From positions 1 to 53,587 of the forward strand of contig JAEYGI010000001.1 in the NCBI GenBank assembly GCA_023402395.1: DNA of 53,587 nt, written 5' to 3'. The DNA comes from Bacillota bacterium (GTDB lineage: Bacteria > Bacillota > UBA4882 > UBA8346). Under the pieces are notes generated by a model. That model made no database searches, was not told the DNA's origin, and saw only the letters and a program-made list of their open reading frames with translations. Position 1 is the stretch's first letter; every line of letters begins with the position of its first letter. Below, in pieces: positions 42,837 through 51,667 of this stretch. Made by a program: the position numbers and the translations under genes.

Positions 42837-43727
42837 ATGTCGTTCGAGACATTCTTACAATTATTCATCGGCGGCATCTCAATCGGCGCGCTGTACGCGC
42901 TGCCGGCGCTGGGCATTACATTGATCTGGAACGCGGCGGGGGTGTTCAACTTCGCCAACGGCGAGTTCGTGATGATCAGTTGCTTTCTGATCTACAGCCT
43001 CTTTGTAACGTTGCAGTTGCCGTTCGTCGTGGCGCTTCTGATCACGTTGGCCGTGATGTTTCTCTTCGGCGTGTTCACCGAAAAAACCATCGTTTACACG
43101 TTACGCCGCCAAAACGCGGCGCCTATCAAGGCGCTGGTCTCCTTCATCGCGCTGTCGATCTTTATCCGCAACGCGGCCCGTTTCGTCTGGGGCACCGCGC
43201 CCCGGACCATTCCCAACCCGTTCGGCAATGAACCGCTGGAATTGTTGCCCAATGTGTTCGTGATGCCGCATACCCTCTGGATCGTCGGGATCTGCCTGGC
43301 CATGATGTCGCTGCTGCTGTTTTTGTTCAAAGGGACCAAGCTAGGAATTGCGATGCGGGCCACCACTCAGAACCGGACGGTGGCGTCGCTGATGGGGGTC
43401 AATACCAACCGCATGATCAGCCTGGTTTTCGGACTCTCCTCGGTGGTGGCCGGTCTGGCCGGCGCGCTGTCGGGCGCGGTCTTTTTCATTACGCTGGACA
43501 TGGGGATCATGTTCGGCACCAAGGCCTTCACCTCCAACATCATCGGCGGGTTCGGCAGCCCGGTCGGGGCCATTGTCGGCGGGCTGATCCTGGGCGTGGT
43601 CGAGACGCTGGGAGCCAGTTTCATCTCGTCGCAGTACAAGGACGTCATTACCTTTTCCTTGCTCCTGTTCTTCCTGCTGTTTAAGCCGAAAGGCCTCTTC
43701 AAACTGGAGATTATCGAGAAAGTATAG
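42837..43727 (+). CDS. ABC importer permease (LivH-like)
   Basis: A 296-residue inner-membrane permease with about eight helices. LivH hallmarks are GISIGALYALPALGITLIWN, FNFANGEFVMI, and the coupling helix region GIAMRATTQNRTVASLMGVN. It pairs with the LivM-like permease to form the channel. AAGGGGGATTC precedes the ATG, and the following gene starts ten bases after its stop or overlaps it if the GTG is used. Confidence 0.92.
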   Translation: MSFETFLQLFIGGISIGALYALPALGITLIWNAAGVFNFANGEFVMISCFLIYSLFVTLQLPFVVALLITLAVMFLFGVFTEKTIVYTLRRQNAAPIKALVSFIALSIFIRNAARFVWGTAPRTIPNPFGNEPLELLPNVFVMPHTLWIVGICLAMMSLLLFLFKGTKLGIAMRATTQNRTVASLMGVNTNRMISLVFGLSSVVAGLAGALSGAVFFITLDMGIMFGTKAFTSNIIGGFGSPVGAIVGGLILGVVETLGASFISSQYKDVITFSLLLFFLLFKPKGLFKLEIIEKV

Positions 43728-43736
43728 GTGACGACA

Positions 43737-44690
43737 ATGTTTAAGGGTAAAAACTGGTGGATATATGTCCTGATCGGGGTTTTCGCGCTCTTGCCGCTAC
43801 TATTGCCCAACCGTTACTATGTCTATGTTTTTAACCGGGGTTTTGCCAACGCCATTGCCGTCATCGGCCTGGTGATCCTCTTCGGCATCGGCGGGCAGAT
43901 CAGCCTGGGGCACGTGGCTTTTTTCGCCCTGGCCGCCTATTGTTCGGCGATTCTTTCACTCAGCCTGGGCTGGCCGGTTTATCTGACGATATTGATTGGC
44001 GTCTTGTTCGCCTGCGTCTGGGGGGCTTTGCTGAGCATTCCTGCTTTCAAACTCAGCGGCCCGTTCCTGTCCATCTGCACGGTGGCTTTCGGCGAGGTGG
44101 TGCGGCTGCTGGTGATCAATCTGGAGCCGATCACCAACGGCCCTTACGGCATTTACAACATTCCGCCGCTCGCTTTTGGAGGCGTCAAGGTTGTCAAGGA
44201 CTTGAGCTGGTACTATCTGCTGCTGGGGTTCGTGGCGGTGTCGGTGGTCACGGCCCTGCGCCTGAAAAACTCCTATCTGGGGAGAGCCCTGGCCGCGATC
44301 CGCGAGGATGAAACCGCCGCCGAACTGATGGGAATCAACATCCGGCGTCTGAAGATGCTGGCGTTTGTGTGCGCCGCCTTTTTCGCGGGCCTGGCCGGCG
44401 GGCTGTACGCGCATTTCGCCGGGTTCCTCTCTCCGGAGCTGATCACCGGGGAGCAATCGTTCAATCTCTTCAGCATGGCGATTGTCGGCGGCCAGGAATC
44501 GATCATCGGCTCGATCTGGTCCGGCGTCGCCCTGACCCTGATGCCGGAGTTGATGCGTTTCCTGCAAGAGTACTATATGATGATCTTCAGCCTGATCGTT
44601 CTCCTGGTGGTATTGTTCCCGTTCCAGTCGTTCAAGGAGAACCTGGCGGCCCGGCTCAAGTCCCGGACGAAACGAGGTGCCACTTCATGA
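43737..44690 (+). CDS. ABC importer permease (LivM-like)
   Basis: A 317-residue inner-membrane permease. Family motifs include VILFGIGGQISLGHVAFFAL, FLSICTVAFGEVVRLL, and the coupling region GRALAAIREDETAAELMGIN. I choose the ATG at 43737 with AGGTGA just before it; a GTG at 43728 directly after the previous stop is possible. Its stop overlaps the start of the next gene as ATGA, showing tight translational coupling. Confidence 0.92.
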   Translation: MFKGKNWWIYVLIGVFALLPLLLPNRYYVYVFNRGFANAIAVIGLVILFGIGGQISLGHVAFFALAAYCSAILSLSLGWPVYLTILIGVLFACVWGALLSIPAFKLSGPFLSICTVAFGEVVRLLVINLEPITNGPYGIYNIPPLAFGGVKVVKDLSWYYLLLGFVAVSVVTALRLKNSYLGRALAAIREDETAAELMGINIRRLKMLAFVCAAFFAGLAGGLYAHFAGFLSPELITGEQSFNLFSMAIVGGQESIIGSIWSGVALTLMPELMRFLQEYYMMIFSLIVLLVVLFPFQSFKENLAARLKSRTKRGATS

Positions 44691-45463
44691 GTGAGATCCT
44701 GAAAATTCAAAACATCAGCAAGTCGTTTGGCGGAATCCTGGCGTTGAAGGATGTCTCGATCACGGTCGAAACCGGGGAGGTGGTGGCGGTGATCGGGCCC
44801 AACGGCTCGGGCAAAACGACGCTGCTCAATGTAATCACCGGCGTGTATACGCCGGAGCAGGGCGAGATTACGCTGGACGGCCGGCGGATCGAACGCTTGA
44901 ATCCGACCGACATCTGCATCGCCGGCATCTCCCGGACCTTTCAGAACGTCCGGCTGTTCAAGGGATTGTCGGTGCTGGACAATGTGCTGATCGGCCATCA
45001 TCACCGCTTCCGGTCCGGCCTGGGCCGGGTGCTCGGCAAGACTAAAACCTTCCGGCAAGAGGAAGCTAATTACCGCGACGAAGCGCTGGAGCTGCTGGAC
45101 CGGGTGGGCCTGGCCGGCAAGGAAAAGCTGGTGTCGCAGAGCCTGCCCTATGCCCAACAGCGGTTGCTGGAGATCGCCCGGGCCCTGGCGACCCGCCCCC
45201 AGATTCTGCTCCTGGACGAACCGGCCGCCGGAATGAACAGCACCGAAATCGCCCATCTGGACGGTTTGATCAAAACGCTGCGGGATTCGGGGCTGACCAT
45301 TATCCTGATCGAGCACATCATGGATCTGGTGCGGGGCGTCACCGACCGGGTGGAGGTTCTCAGTTACGGAGAGAAGATCGCGTCCGGGTCGTTTGAGGAG
45401 ATCGAGCGGAACCCGGTCGTGATTGAAGCCTATTTGGGAAAGGGGGCGGCCCAATCATGCTGA
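44687..45463 (+). CDS. ABC importer ATPase (LivG-like)
   Basis: A 258-residue ATPase. The Walker A is GPNGSGKTTLLN, the signature LPYAQQRLLEIARAL replaces the more usual LSYGQQ, Walker B is ILLLDEPAAGMN, and the switch His is in LIEHIMDLV. The insertion RSGLGRVLGKTKTFRQEE is typical of LivG rather than LivF. The start overlaps livM by four bases, and the end overlaps the LivF-like gene by seven. Confidence 0.92.
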   Translation: MSEILKIQNISKSFGGILALKDVSITVETGEVVAVIGPNGSGKTTLLNVITGVYTPEQGEITLDGRRIERLNPTDICIAGISRTFQNVRLFKGLSVLDNVLIGHHHRFRSGLGRVLGKTKTFRQEEANYRDEALELLDRVGLAGKEKLVSQSLPYAQQRLLEIARALATRPQILLLDEPAAGMNSTEIAHLDGLIKTLRDSGLTIILIEHIMDLVRGVTDRVEVLSYGEKIASGSFEEIERNPVVIEAYLGKGAAQSC

Positions 45464-46197
45464 CGGTCACTCATTTGGATGCCTTTTACGGCAAGGCCCA
45501 GGCGCTGGATAACGTCAACCTGACCATTGACGAGGGGCGCTTCGTGGCGCTGCTCGGTCCGAACGGCGCCGGCAAAACCACCACCATGATGGCCATCTCC
45601 GGCATTGTCAAGACCTCCCCCGACACTCGTATCGAATTCCGGGGCGAGTCCATCGAACGCCTGAAACCGGAAGCCGTGGTCAGCCGGGGCGTGATTCACG
45701 TGCCCCAGGGGCGGGGCGTGTTTCCGGGCCTGACCATCAAGGAGAATCTAATCATGGGCGCTTACCTGCGCCGTTCCAAGAAGGAGATCAATGACGATAT
45801 CGCCAAGGTGATTGAGCTTTTTCCGAAATTGAAGGACCGGATGGCGCAGATGGCCGGGACGCTTTCCGGCGGGGAGCAGCAGATGCTGGCGATCATGCGC
45901 GGCTTGATGGCCCAGCCCAAATTGTTGATGCTTGATGAACCGTCGATGGGCTTGGCGCCGATCATTGTCGATCAGGTGTATGAGGCCATTACCCGGATCA
46001 ATCAGACCGGCCTGACTATTTTACTGGTGGAGCAGAACACCAATATGGCGCTGCAAGTCACCGATTACGCTTATGTGCTGTCGGTGGGCCGGATCGTCGC
46101 CTCCGGCAGGTCGGAAGAACTGCGGCGGGACGAGGCGATGCTCAGTTCTTATTTCAAGGGGCGGCAGGGCGAGGAGGATTGCCCGTCTCCCGAGTGA
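45457..46197 (+). CDS. ABC importer ATPase (LivF-like)
   Basis: A 246-residue ATPase, the second nucleotide-binding subunit. Walker A is GPNGAGKTTTMMAISG, signature LSGGEQQMLAIMRGLM, Walker B LLMLDEPSMGLAP, and switch His replaced by Gln as usual in LivF (VEQNTNMAL). The start lies within the end of livG. The C-terminus GEEDCPSPE is a short acidic tail. It completes the importer begun at 41630. Confidence 0.92.
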   Translation: MLTVTHLDAFYGKAQALDNVNLTIDEGRFVALLGPNGAGKTTTMMAISGIVKTSPDTRIEFRGESIERLKPEAVVSRGVIHVPQGRGVFPGLTIKENLIMGAYLRRSKKEINDDIAKVIELFPKLKDRMAQMAGTLSGGEQQMLAIMRGLMAQPKLLMLDEPSMGLAPIIVDQVYEAITRINQTGLTILLVEQNTNMALQVTDYAYVLSVGRIVASGRSEELRRDEAMLSSYFKGRQGEEDCPSPE

Positions 46198-46245
46198 ACG
46201 CCGCCGCGCCAACTATTTTTATTTTGTAACGATATGGAGGTCGCC

Positions 46246-47208
46246 ATGATCTATAAACAATTGGGGAAAGCGGACGCCCGGATTTCGGTGATTGCCATGG
46301 GTGGCCATGAATACCTGCCGACCGGCGCGTCCCGGGGGTTCAACGAGAATTTCGAATTGGCCGTCACGCCGGGGTATATCTTTGACGGCTTCGGCCAGGA
46401 GAACCGGAAGAATGTCTTGGGCGCCGCGTTTGACAACGGCATCAATTTGTTCGATGTGACTCACGATTCGGAAAAAGAGGCGTTGGGACGGAATCTGAAA
46501 GAAATGCCGCCCCCCTACGAAATATATGTTCAGACCCGGCCCGAGGGCATGGTGTATACTTACGACCCTTATAACGCGAAGATGGCCGATTTCGGGCTGT
46601 TGAAGGCCGAGGCCCAGCGAATCCTGAAGCTGCTGCAACGGGAGACGATTGACTTTTTCAATCTGGCCTTCATGCGGGACGCGCTGGATCACGATCCCGA
46701 CTATCTGGCCAAGATCAGTGACAATGTGGCCCGGCTGAAACGGGAGGGATTGATCCGTTTCGCCTGCGCCGATACGTTCTCCGGCGAGGAGACTTATCTG
46801 CGGCAGATCGAGGCCGGTTGTTTCGATGTGGTCTATATCAATTACAATTTCGGCGATTACGGCTGCGAGCGGAAGGTGTTCCCGGCGGCTCAGGCCAAGG
46901 GGTTGGGCATCATCAGCCGGGAAGCTTTTATGAAGGGGAAGCTGTTTGCGATGGTGGCCGAAGCGGGGCTTACCGACCGGAACCGGGTGGCTCAGGCGGC
47001 GCTTCGCTGGAATCTGGCCCGGCCGGAGACGACTTCGGTGGTGCTGGGCACGGGGAAGGTCAATCATTTGCTGAATTCGATGGAGATTCTGCAAAACTTG
47101 GAGATGGGGCCCGAGGATCGGGAGATCATTGAGAAGATCAAGCAGACGCCGACGTATCGGGAGTATGAAGCGGCCAAGCTTCAGGAGTTTCTGGGGGAAG
47201 CGAAATAA
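46246..47208 (+). CDS. aldo/keto-reductase-fold protein with altered active site
   Basis: A 320-residue TIM-barrel protein of the aldo/keto reductase superfamily. It starts at the ATG at 46246, five bases after GGAGG. The general layout is kept: LGKADARISVIAMGG, GINLFDVTHDSEKEALGRNL, REGLIRFACADTFSG, and RNRVAQAALRWNLARPET. Of the tetrad, Asp is present (FDV), but the Tyr position (HDSE), the Lys position (VQTRPEG) and the His position (NLAFMRD) are changed. It may bind rather than reduce its ligand. It lies 48 bases after the importer, so it is probably in the same operon and acts on the imported compound. Confidence 0.8.
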   Translation: MIYKQLGKADARISVIAMGGHEYLPTGASRGFNENFELAVTPGYIFDGFGQENRKNVLGAAFDNGINLFDVTHDSEKEALGRNLKEMPPPYEIYVQTRPEGMVYTYDPYNAKMADFGLLKAEAQRILKLLQRETIDFFNLAFMRDALDHDPDYLAKISDNVARLKREGLIRFACADTFSGEETYLRQIEAGCFDVVYINYNFGDYGCERKVFPAAQAKGLGIISREAFMKGKLFAMVAEAGLTDRNRVAQAALRWNLARPETTSVVLGTGKVNHLLNSMEILQNLEMGPEDREIIEKIKQTPTYREYEAAKLQEFLGEAK

Positions 47209-47213
47209 TTATT

Positions 47214-47520
47214 AAGTCGGCTTCGTAAGAATTTTAGAAACAATCAAGAAAGAGAATGAAAGAAGGGTCAAAAGATTTGCCGGGGTGGCTGATGCGCCGT
47301 GAAAAGCGTCGGATTTCGTCGTTGCTCGGTCAGTCCGGTCCTCACCGTACATCGAGTACGGTTCCGGTCCTCCTTCGGTCGCGCCTAGAACTCCTCGCTT
47401 TTGACGACGCGGATGTGATTCTGGATGTTCAGCCACCCCGGCAAGGCTCCTCCCCGGCGCTGTGAAAGCGGAGGCGCCGGACGGTTTTCGAGTGACTGAA
47501 GGTGGATTCCTCTAGTGGGC
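47214..47520 (+). repeat. modular dispersed repeat, copy A
   Basis: Carries the shared blocks of the family: AGCGTCGGATTTCGTCGTTG, a CCGTACATCGAGTACGG hairpin, CGCGCCTAGAACTCCTCGC, GACGACGCGGATGT, and CCCGGCGCTGTGAAAG followed by the GGCGCCGGAC block. It begins right after the AKR-like gene with AAGTCGGCTTCG, as does the copy at 51279, but holds about 37 extra bases before the first conserved block. Its end is more diverged than in the other copies. Confidence 0.8.
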
Positions 47521-47626
47521 GTTGCCAAATTAAGTAATCCGACTCTCCAGTTTACTCAGGTAAGCAAAATAACTGTCGGCTCTGACCTGAACGCCCTTAC
47601 CCCTCGGGTTGATTTGAAGCTGCCTG

Positions 47627-47690
47627 CTCTCCCGGCATTCTCCATCCGTGGACGCCGGATCTTGAGCCTTCCTTGGCTCTGGTCCCCCAT
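47627..47690 (+). repeat. two-hairpin repeat, copy 3
   Basis: Reverse match to 118-181. Stems CCGGC/GCCGG and GAGCC/GGCTC are both intact. It lies in an 840-bp stretch without genes between the AKR-like gene and the FlaR-like gene; the remaining sequence there (about 47700-47985) shows nothing I can name. Confidence 0.7.
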
Positions 47691-47989
47691 GACGCTATCA
47701 AAAGACGATAGCTATGTATGCGCTTAAAAAATCATCGATTTTTTAACGCTGGGGAGGGACTCAAAAGTCCAAATACATGTTGGTCAATGGTTTAGACCCT
47801 ATTTTCCCCTCGCCCATCGCGAGTGCTTTTCGAGCGAAATGGGAGAGGGCAGACGGCTTGAATCGGCCCAATGGGTGAGGGCGTCGGCTGCAACGTCGAC
47901 CACCCTTAATCCTGACCTAATTGGATAGTCAGATTAAGTGATTTCAGCGGAATCGCAAGACCTCGAGTTTTAGTGAACCGGGGTCTCGG

Positions 47990-48021
47990 AGTGTCGACAT
48001 TGGGCATGTCGGCACTTTTTT
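47990..48021 (+). terminator. Rho-independent terminator
   Basis: AGTGTCGACAT pairs with ATGTCGGCACT (one G-U) around TGGGC and is followed by TTTTTT. No plus-strand gene reads into it within 780 bases, so it may end a noncoding transcript or serve as an insulator before the FlaR-like gene. Confidence 0.7.
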
Positions 48022-48051
48022 GTTTGCTATTGTGTTATAATCGTAAATGGG

Positions 48052-48678
48052 ATGAACAGGAAATTGATAGTTTCGGAAGTGATCGGATTGAATATATTCG
48101 GATATCGTCGCCTGATTATTGTTGGGAATAATGGGAGCGGGAAAAGTTTTTTGGCGAAGGAATTGTCGGTGATCACGGGGTTGCCAGTTGTTCATCTCGA
48201 TGTTGAGTTTTGGCGTCCTAACTGGGAAAAGCCGCCGAAGGAAGAATGGATCAAGCGGCAAACGGAACTGATATCAAGGGAAAAATGGATTATTGAGGGC
48301 AATCATACCGGCACCATGGAGTTGCGGTTTCAAGCGGCGGACCTGATTATTTTTTTGGATATAAACCGTTTGGTATGTTTGGCCGGTGTATTTCAACGAC
48401 ACGGCAAAAAGCGTTCGGATATGCCGCAATATCTGGAGGAACGATTGGATCGGGAATTTCTTCGGTTTTTTAAAGGGTTATGGAATTTTTCGAAAACCAG
48501 AAAACGCACGATCATGGATTTGCATGAAAAGTATCCCGATAAATTGTTTTTGGTTATTAAGAGCCGCAGAGAAGTGAAAAAGTTGTTAGGTCAATGGAGC
48601 GATGAAAACGCTGGGGCCCGGATAAACGCAACGATTGCCCATTCCTCAAACAATGAACGGAAAGCAAAAATCATGTGA
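48052..48678 (+). CDS. FlaR-like P-loop kinase (DNA topology modulation protein family)
   Basis: A 208-residue small P-loop kinase of the AAA/adenylate-kinase-like group. The Walker A is IVGNNGSGKSFLAKEL, followed by PVVHLDVEFWRPNW, WIIEGNHTGTMELRFQAADL and IIFLDINRLVCLAGVFQR, all hallmarks of the FlaR-type family. The substrate is unknown; the family name comes from an early genetic effect and not from a known reaction. The first 17 residues are extra compared with relatives, so a TTG at 48088 with GGAAGTGATCGGA upstream may be the true start. Confidence 0.78.
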   Translation: MNRKLIVSEVIGLNIFGYRRLIIVGNNGSGKSFLAKELSVITGLPVVHLDVEFWRPNWEKPPKEEWIKRQTELISREKWIIEGNHTGTMELRFQAADLIIFLDINRLVCLAGVFQRHGKKRSDMPQYLEERLDREFLRFFKGLWNFSKTRKRTIMDLHEKYPDKLFLVIKSRREVKKLLGQWSDENAGARINATIAHSSNNERKAKIM

Positions 48679-48720
48679 AACTTGTGGTGCGACATACCGC
48701 ATGTGATTTATTGAAAGCAT

Positions 48721-48964
48721 TGCCGGATTGGTTGATGCGCCGTGAAAAGCGTCGGATTTCGTCGTTGCTCGGTCGCTGTGATTCTCACCGTACATCGAGT
48801 ACGGTTCCGATTCTCGCTCGGTCGCGCCTAGAACTCCTCGCTTTTGACGCCGCGTATGTTGAACTGAAAGTTCAACCAATCCGGCAAGGCTCCTCCCGGC
48901 GCTATGAAAGCCGAAGCGCCGGACAGTTGCCAAGTAACTGAAGATGGGTGGCCCTACTTAGCGG
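48721..48964 (+). repeat. modular dispersed repeat, copy B
   Basis: The cleanest short copy: TTGCCGGATTGGTTGATGCG, GCGTCGGATTTCGTCGTTGC, CCGTACATCGAGTACGG, CGCGCCTAGAACTCCTCGC, the hairpin GTTGAACTGAAAGTTCAAC, CCCGGCGCTATGAAAG, GCGCCGGACAGTT, and the end CCCTACTTAGCGG. It lacks the 55-base block found in the copies at 3408 and 51279. Confidence 0.85.
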
Positions 48965-49100
48965 TAGTGAAATATTCGTTGCATACATCGAAAGGGCTGG
49001 GATTATGTGGCGAATGAATTTGTTATAGTTCACAATTGGAGTATATGGTGCAGTAGTGACTGCTTAAGTTTTAGGAGTAGTAGGCGAAAAGGAGGAAAAA

Positions 49101-49454
49101 ATGAATAATAGTTTTGTAGAGATAGCTATTTATCAAGTAAATCCAACCAAAGTTGAAGAATTTGAAAACTTGTTACATGAGGTTGTTGCTACTCAAAGAG
49201 AGCAAATAGGGCTTTTAGATTTGAAATATGTCAAGCGGGAATATAATATTGATTACGAGCAGATTAGAGAGGGACTTCCCCCTCATAAGCTCACGAAAAT
49301 CGTAAAATGCGTGAAGTACATTTTAGTTTGGGAATTTGAAACAAAAGAGGATTATGGAAAAGCCTTGCAAGCTCTTTATCAAAAGCATGAGAAACAGATT
49401 AACCGTTGTTTGATTGCTCCACATGATAAACTACTTGGAGGGCGCATTTACTAA
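49101..49454 (+). CDS. small dimeric α/β-barrel (ABM-like) protein
   Basis: A 117-residue protein with the layout of antibiotic-biosynthesis-monooxygenase-like ferredoxin folds: strand FVEIAIYQVNPTKVEEFENL, a helix HEVVATQREQ, then YILVWEFETKEDYGKALQA. No catalytic residues are clear, and I treat the family as probable. AAGGAGGAAAAA precedes the ATG. It is moderately AT-rich and stands alone after a dispersed repeat. Confidence 0.65.
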   Translation: MNNSFVEIAIYQVNPTKVEEFENLLHEVVATQREQIGLLDLKYVKREYNIDYEQIREGLPPHKLTKIVKCVKYILVWEFETKEDYGKALQALYQKHEKQINRCLIAPHDKLLGGRIY

Positions 49455-49641
49455 AAGAATGTTCGCCTTTTTCCATAGCGTGAAAGCGCAGTTGTGAAGT
49501 TGTCTGCTTTTGCTGGCGCAAAATCTCCACTCTTAAACCTTTGACTGATGATTCTGTTATTTCGCAACATATAAATAAGGCGAAGTTGCCGCGATTACGG
49601 TATTCTGCATATATCAAAGATTGTTGCGGATTATTTCTGTT

Positions 49642-50412
49642 TCATGGATTACAGAGTCTTAATGCTTCCAGCCTTTTTGCCCGCTCAAACGCTTCATGTA
49701 AAAATTCTTTCGCCGCTAAATCCTTGTAATTCCAATTCATGGCCTCTATGGCAGTCGCGCCGGGATACCCCGTTTCCGCAATTTTTTTCATGGCCGTGGA
49801 CCAATCGATGGTGCCGTCAAAGGGTAACCGGTGTGTGGTATTTTCGTAATTATCATGTAAATGTAGTGCCATCAACCGGGAACCGTACATGGATAATAAA
49901 TCAGCGCCCGGATAGTAACGGTAGTGATGGGCGCAGTCGTAACAAAATCCGACACGCAGGGAATCCACTTGCTCCAGCACATATGCCAAATTGGCAAGGT
50001 TCCGCAAATTCTCCAGCGCGACATTGACACCAAGCTGTTCCGCTTTTTCAGTGATTCGCTTGATTCGATCCATGCCCAATGCGTTATATGGATTGTTTTC
50101 GTTGGGCAGGTGCGCCACCATTGTTGGAATCTCAAATTCGGCGCAATCCGCAACGCATTGCAAATAGCAATCGGTTGAGGCTTCGCCTTCCAGATTGTCA
50201 AGCCAGAGGTTGTTTTGGACTTGGAATGGCGTGTGGATATTTTCGATAAAAAGACCCGCTTCCCGCACAATTTGTGGCCCGTTGCGGTAATCATTACGAT
50301 CCAAATATTCACTCCACCATAATAAAACGCCATCAAATCCGGCTTCTTTTATTAACCGGTAACGTTCCTTGATCGGCAATCCATAGCCAAACCAATCATA
50401 AATGGTAATCAT
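49642..50412 (-). CDS. sugar phosphate isomerase/epimerase-like TIM barrel
   Basis: A 256-residue protein of the AP endonuclease 2 / xylose-isomerase-like family. Likely metal ligands sit in VALENLRN (Glu), FCYDCAHHY (Asp, His), LHLHDN (His) and ATAIEAMNW (Glu). The opening ITIYDWFGYGLPIKERYRLI and GFDGVLLWW are typical. Substrate is unknown, probably a keto-sugar or inosose. The ribosome binding site GAAAGGAAG lies in the remnant of a paired-hairpin element directly upstream. Confidence 0.85.
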   Translation of the reverse strand: MITIYDWFGYGLPIKERYRLIKEAGFDGVLLWWSEYLDRNDYRNGPQIVREAGLFIENIHTPFQVQNNLWLDNLEGEASTDCYLQCVADCAEFEIPTMVAHLPNENNPYNALGMDRIKRITEKAEQLGVNVALENLRNLANLAYVLEQVDSLRVGFCYDCAHHYRYYPGADLLSMYGSRLMALHLHDNYENTTHRLPFDGTIDWSTAMKKIAETGYPGATAIEAMNWNYKDLAAKEFLHEAFERAKRLEALRLCNP

Positions 50413-50424
50413 TGGCCGCTTCCT

Positions 50425-50527
50425 TTCATCCTATCACAGCAGTAATAAGTTGAATTAAATTCCTTAATTTTTTCATCATGGCCGGTATTAGGGACATGAT
50501 GAATCCTGAAGATTTAATTCAACTTAT
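50425..50527 (+). repeat. paired-hairpin element, type A, partial copy 3
   Basis: Holds the end of the first hairpin (TTTCATCCTAT) and the complete second hairpin: ATAAGTTGAATTAAAT (50445-50460) pairing perfectly with 50512-50527, with the apical CATCATG/CATGATG stem and the conserved GGGAC. The first hairpin's left arm is missing at the border with the isomerase gene. Confidence 0.8.
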
Positions 50528-50558
50528 ATAGAATGACAAATAGAGGTTCCGAAGAAAT

Positions 50559-51188
50559 TTATTTTTTAAAAATAAGTTTATTTTCGGTTCCTGAAAGCAG
50601 CCTTTGGATATTTCCCATATGCCGGAAAATAACCATCAACGCCATTAGGCACGCAAATATATAAAAATATAAGGTATGCCCAAAAACCGGAATAAATGAA
50701 ATGGCCACAAAAAGAATTGCGGCGCAGATTGAGCCTAACGAAACATAACGGGTTAAAGCTACTATTATTACAAATAAGCCCAGGCATAAAAGGGCAATAA
50801 CCCAGTCAGCCATAAACAGCACAGTCACTGCCGTAAGTACTCCCTTGCCCCCTTTAAACCCGAAATATACCGGCCAGTTATGCCCGATAACCGCTCCCGC
50901 GCCCGCCGCTAAAAGGCTTACGCAATCTTTCGCCTCTCCCGAAAAAAAGTACACGCCAAGGAACAAGCCGATCAAACAGGCAATTACTCCTTTTAATATA
51001 TCTCCCACCAGAACAAACACCGCGGCAGATTTCCCAAGTACCCTCAAAGTATTGGTAAGCCCGGCGCCTTTGCTTCCATGGTTTCTGATGTCCTTGCCGC
51101 ATATTTTCCCTACAATCACCGATGTATTAAGGCTGCCGAAAAGGTAGCCCAAAGCTAAGGCCGCAAAAAGCTTTAAAATATCAGTCAT
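50559..51188 (-). CDS. acyl-phosphate:glycerol-3-phosphate acyltransferase (PlsY-like)
   Basis: A 209-residue inner-membrane protein with about five to seven helices. PlsY uses acyl-phosphate to make lysophosphatidate, the first step of phospholipid synthesis. Motif 1 reads DIRNHGSKGAGLTNTLRVLG (canonical GSGNxGATN, here partly changed), and motif 2 is GHNWPVYFGFKGGKGVLTAV. The start is the ATG at 51188 after AGGGGGAAGAGCG; the frame extends 22 codons upstream without a site. Changes in motif 1 suggest a second, divergent PlsY and not necessarily the housekeeping copy. Confidence 0.85.
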   Translation of the reverse strand: MTDILKLFAALALGYLFGSLNTSVIVGKICGKDIRNHGSKGAGLTNTLRVLGKSAAVFVLVGDILKGVIACLIGLFLGVYFFSGEAKDCVSLLAAGAGAVIGHNWPVYFGFKGGKGVLTAVTVLFMADWVIALLCLGLFVIIVALTRYVSLGSICAAILFVAISFIPVFGHTLYFYIFACLMALMVIFRHMGNIQRLLSGTENKLIFKK

Positions 51189-51278
51189 CGCTCTTCCCCC
51201 TTGAGTTAATCTCATGATATGTGTAATTGTAATATTTTGAAAAATCATCGTCAACTAAAAGTGAACCGGATAGTTAAG

Positions 51279-51608
51279 AAGTCGGCTTCGGAGAAGGGTT
51301 AAAAGAATTGCCGGATTGGTTGATGCAGCAGTTCAAAGCGTCGGATTTCGTCGTTGCTCGGTCGCTGCGGTCCTCACCGTACATTGAGTACGGCTCCGGT
51401 CCTCGCTCGGTCGCGCCTAGAACTCCTCGCTTTTGACGACGCGAATGTTGAACTGAAAGTTCAACCACTTCAGGCGCTACGGCATCCGGCCTGCGCCTTA
51501 ACTGTAACCGTCCGTGGTCACGGTCCGGCAAGACTCTTCCCGGCGCTGTGAAAGCGGAGGCGCCGGACAGTTGCAAAGTAACTGCAGATGGACGACCCTA
51601 CTTGGCGA
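51279..51608 (+). repeat. modular dispersed repeat, copy C
   Basis: Contains all blocks of the family plus the extra block of about 55 bases (CAGGCGCTACGGCATCCGGC onward to CCGTCCGTGGTCACGG) shared only with the inverted copy at 3408-3733. The GTTGAAC/GTTCAAC hairpin is intact. The first part reads GATGCAGCAGTTCAAAGCG instead of GATGCGCCGTGAAAAGCG. Confidence 0.85.
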
Positions 51609-51618
51609 CTTGATACTT

Positions 51619-51650
51619 AAAGACCCCGGGTTCGGTGAACCGGGGTCTTT
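51619..51650. terminator. hairpin terminator
   Basis: AAAGACCCCGGGTTC pairs with GAACCGGGGTCTTT around GGT, 11 bases after the end of the dispersed repeat. A fragment of similar sequence (GTGAACCGGGGTCTCGG) occurs at about 47973. Confidence 0.65.
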
Positions 51651-51667
51651 GGCGTTAGGCGCTGCAA

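Noticed and set aside
47256..47465. Short ORFs repeated at 47256, 48675 and 51354 with similar translations
   Set aside because: The similarity follows the dispersed DNA repeat. Frames are interrupted differently in each copy and lack ribosome binding sites.
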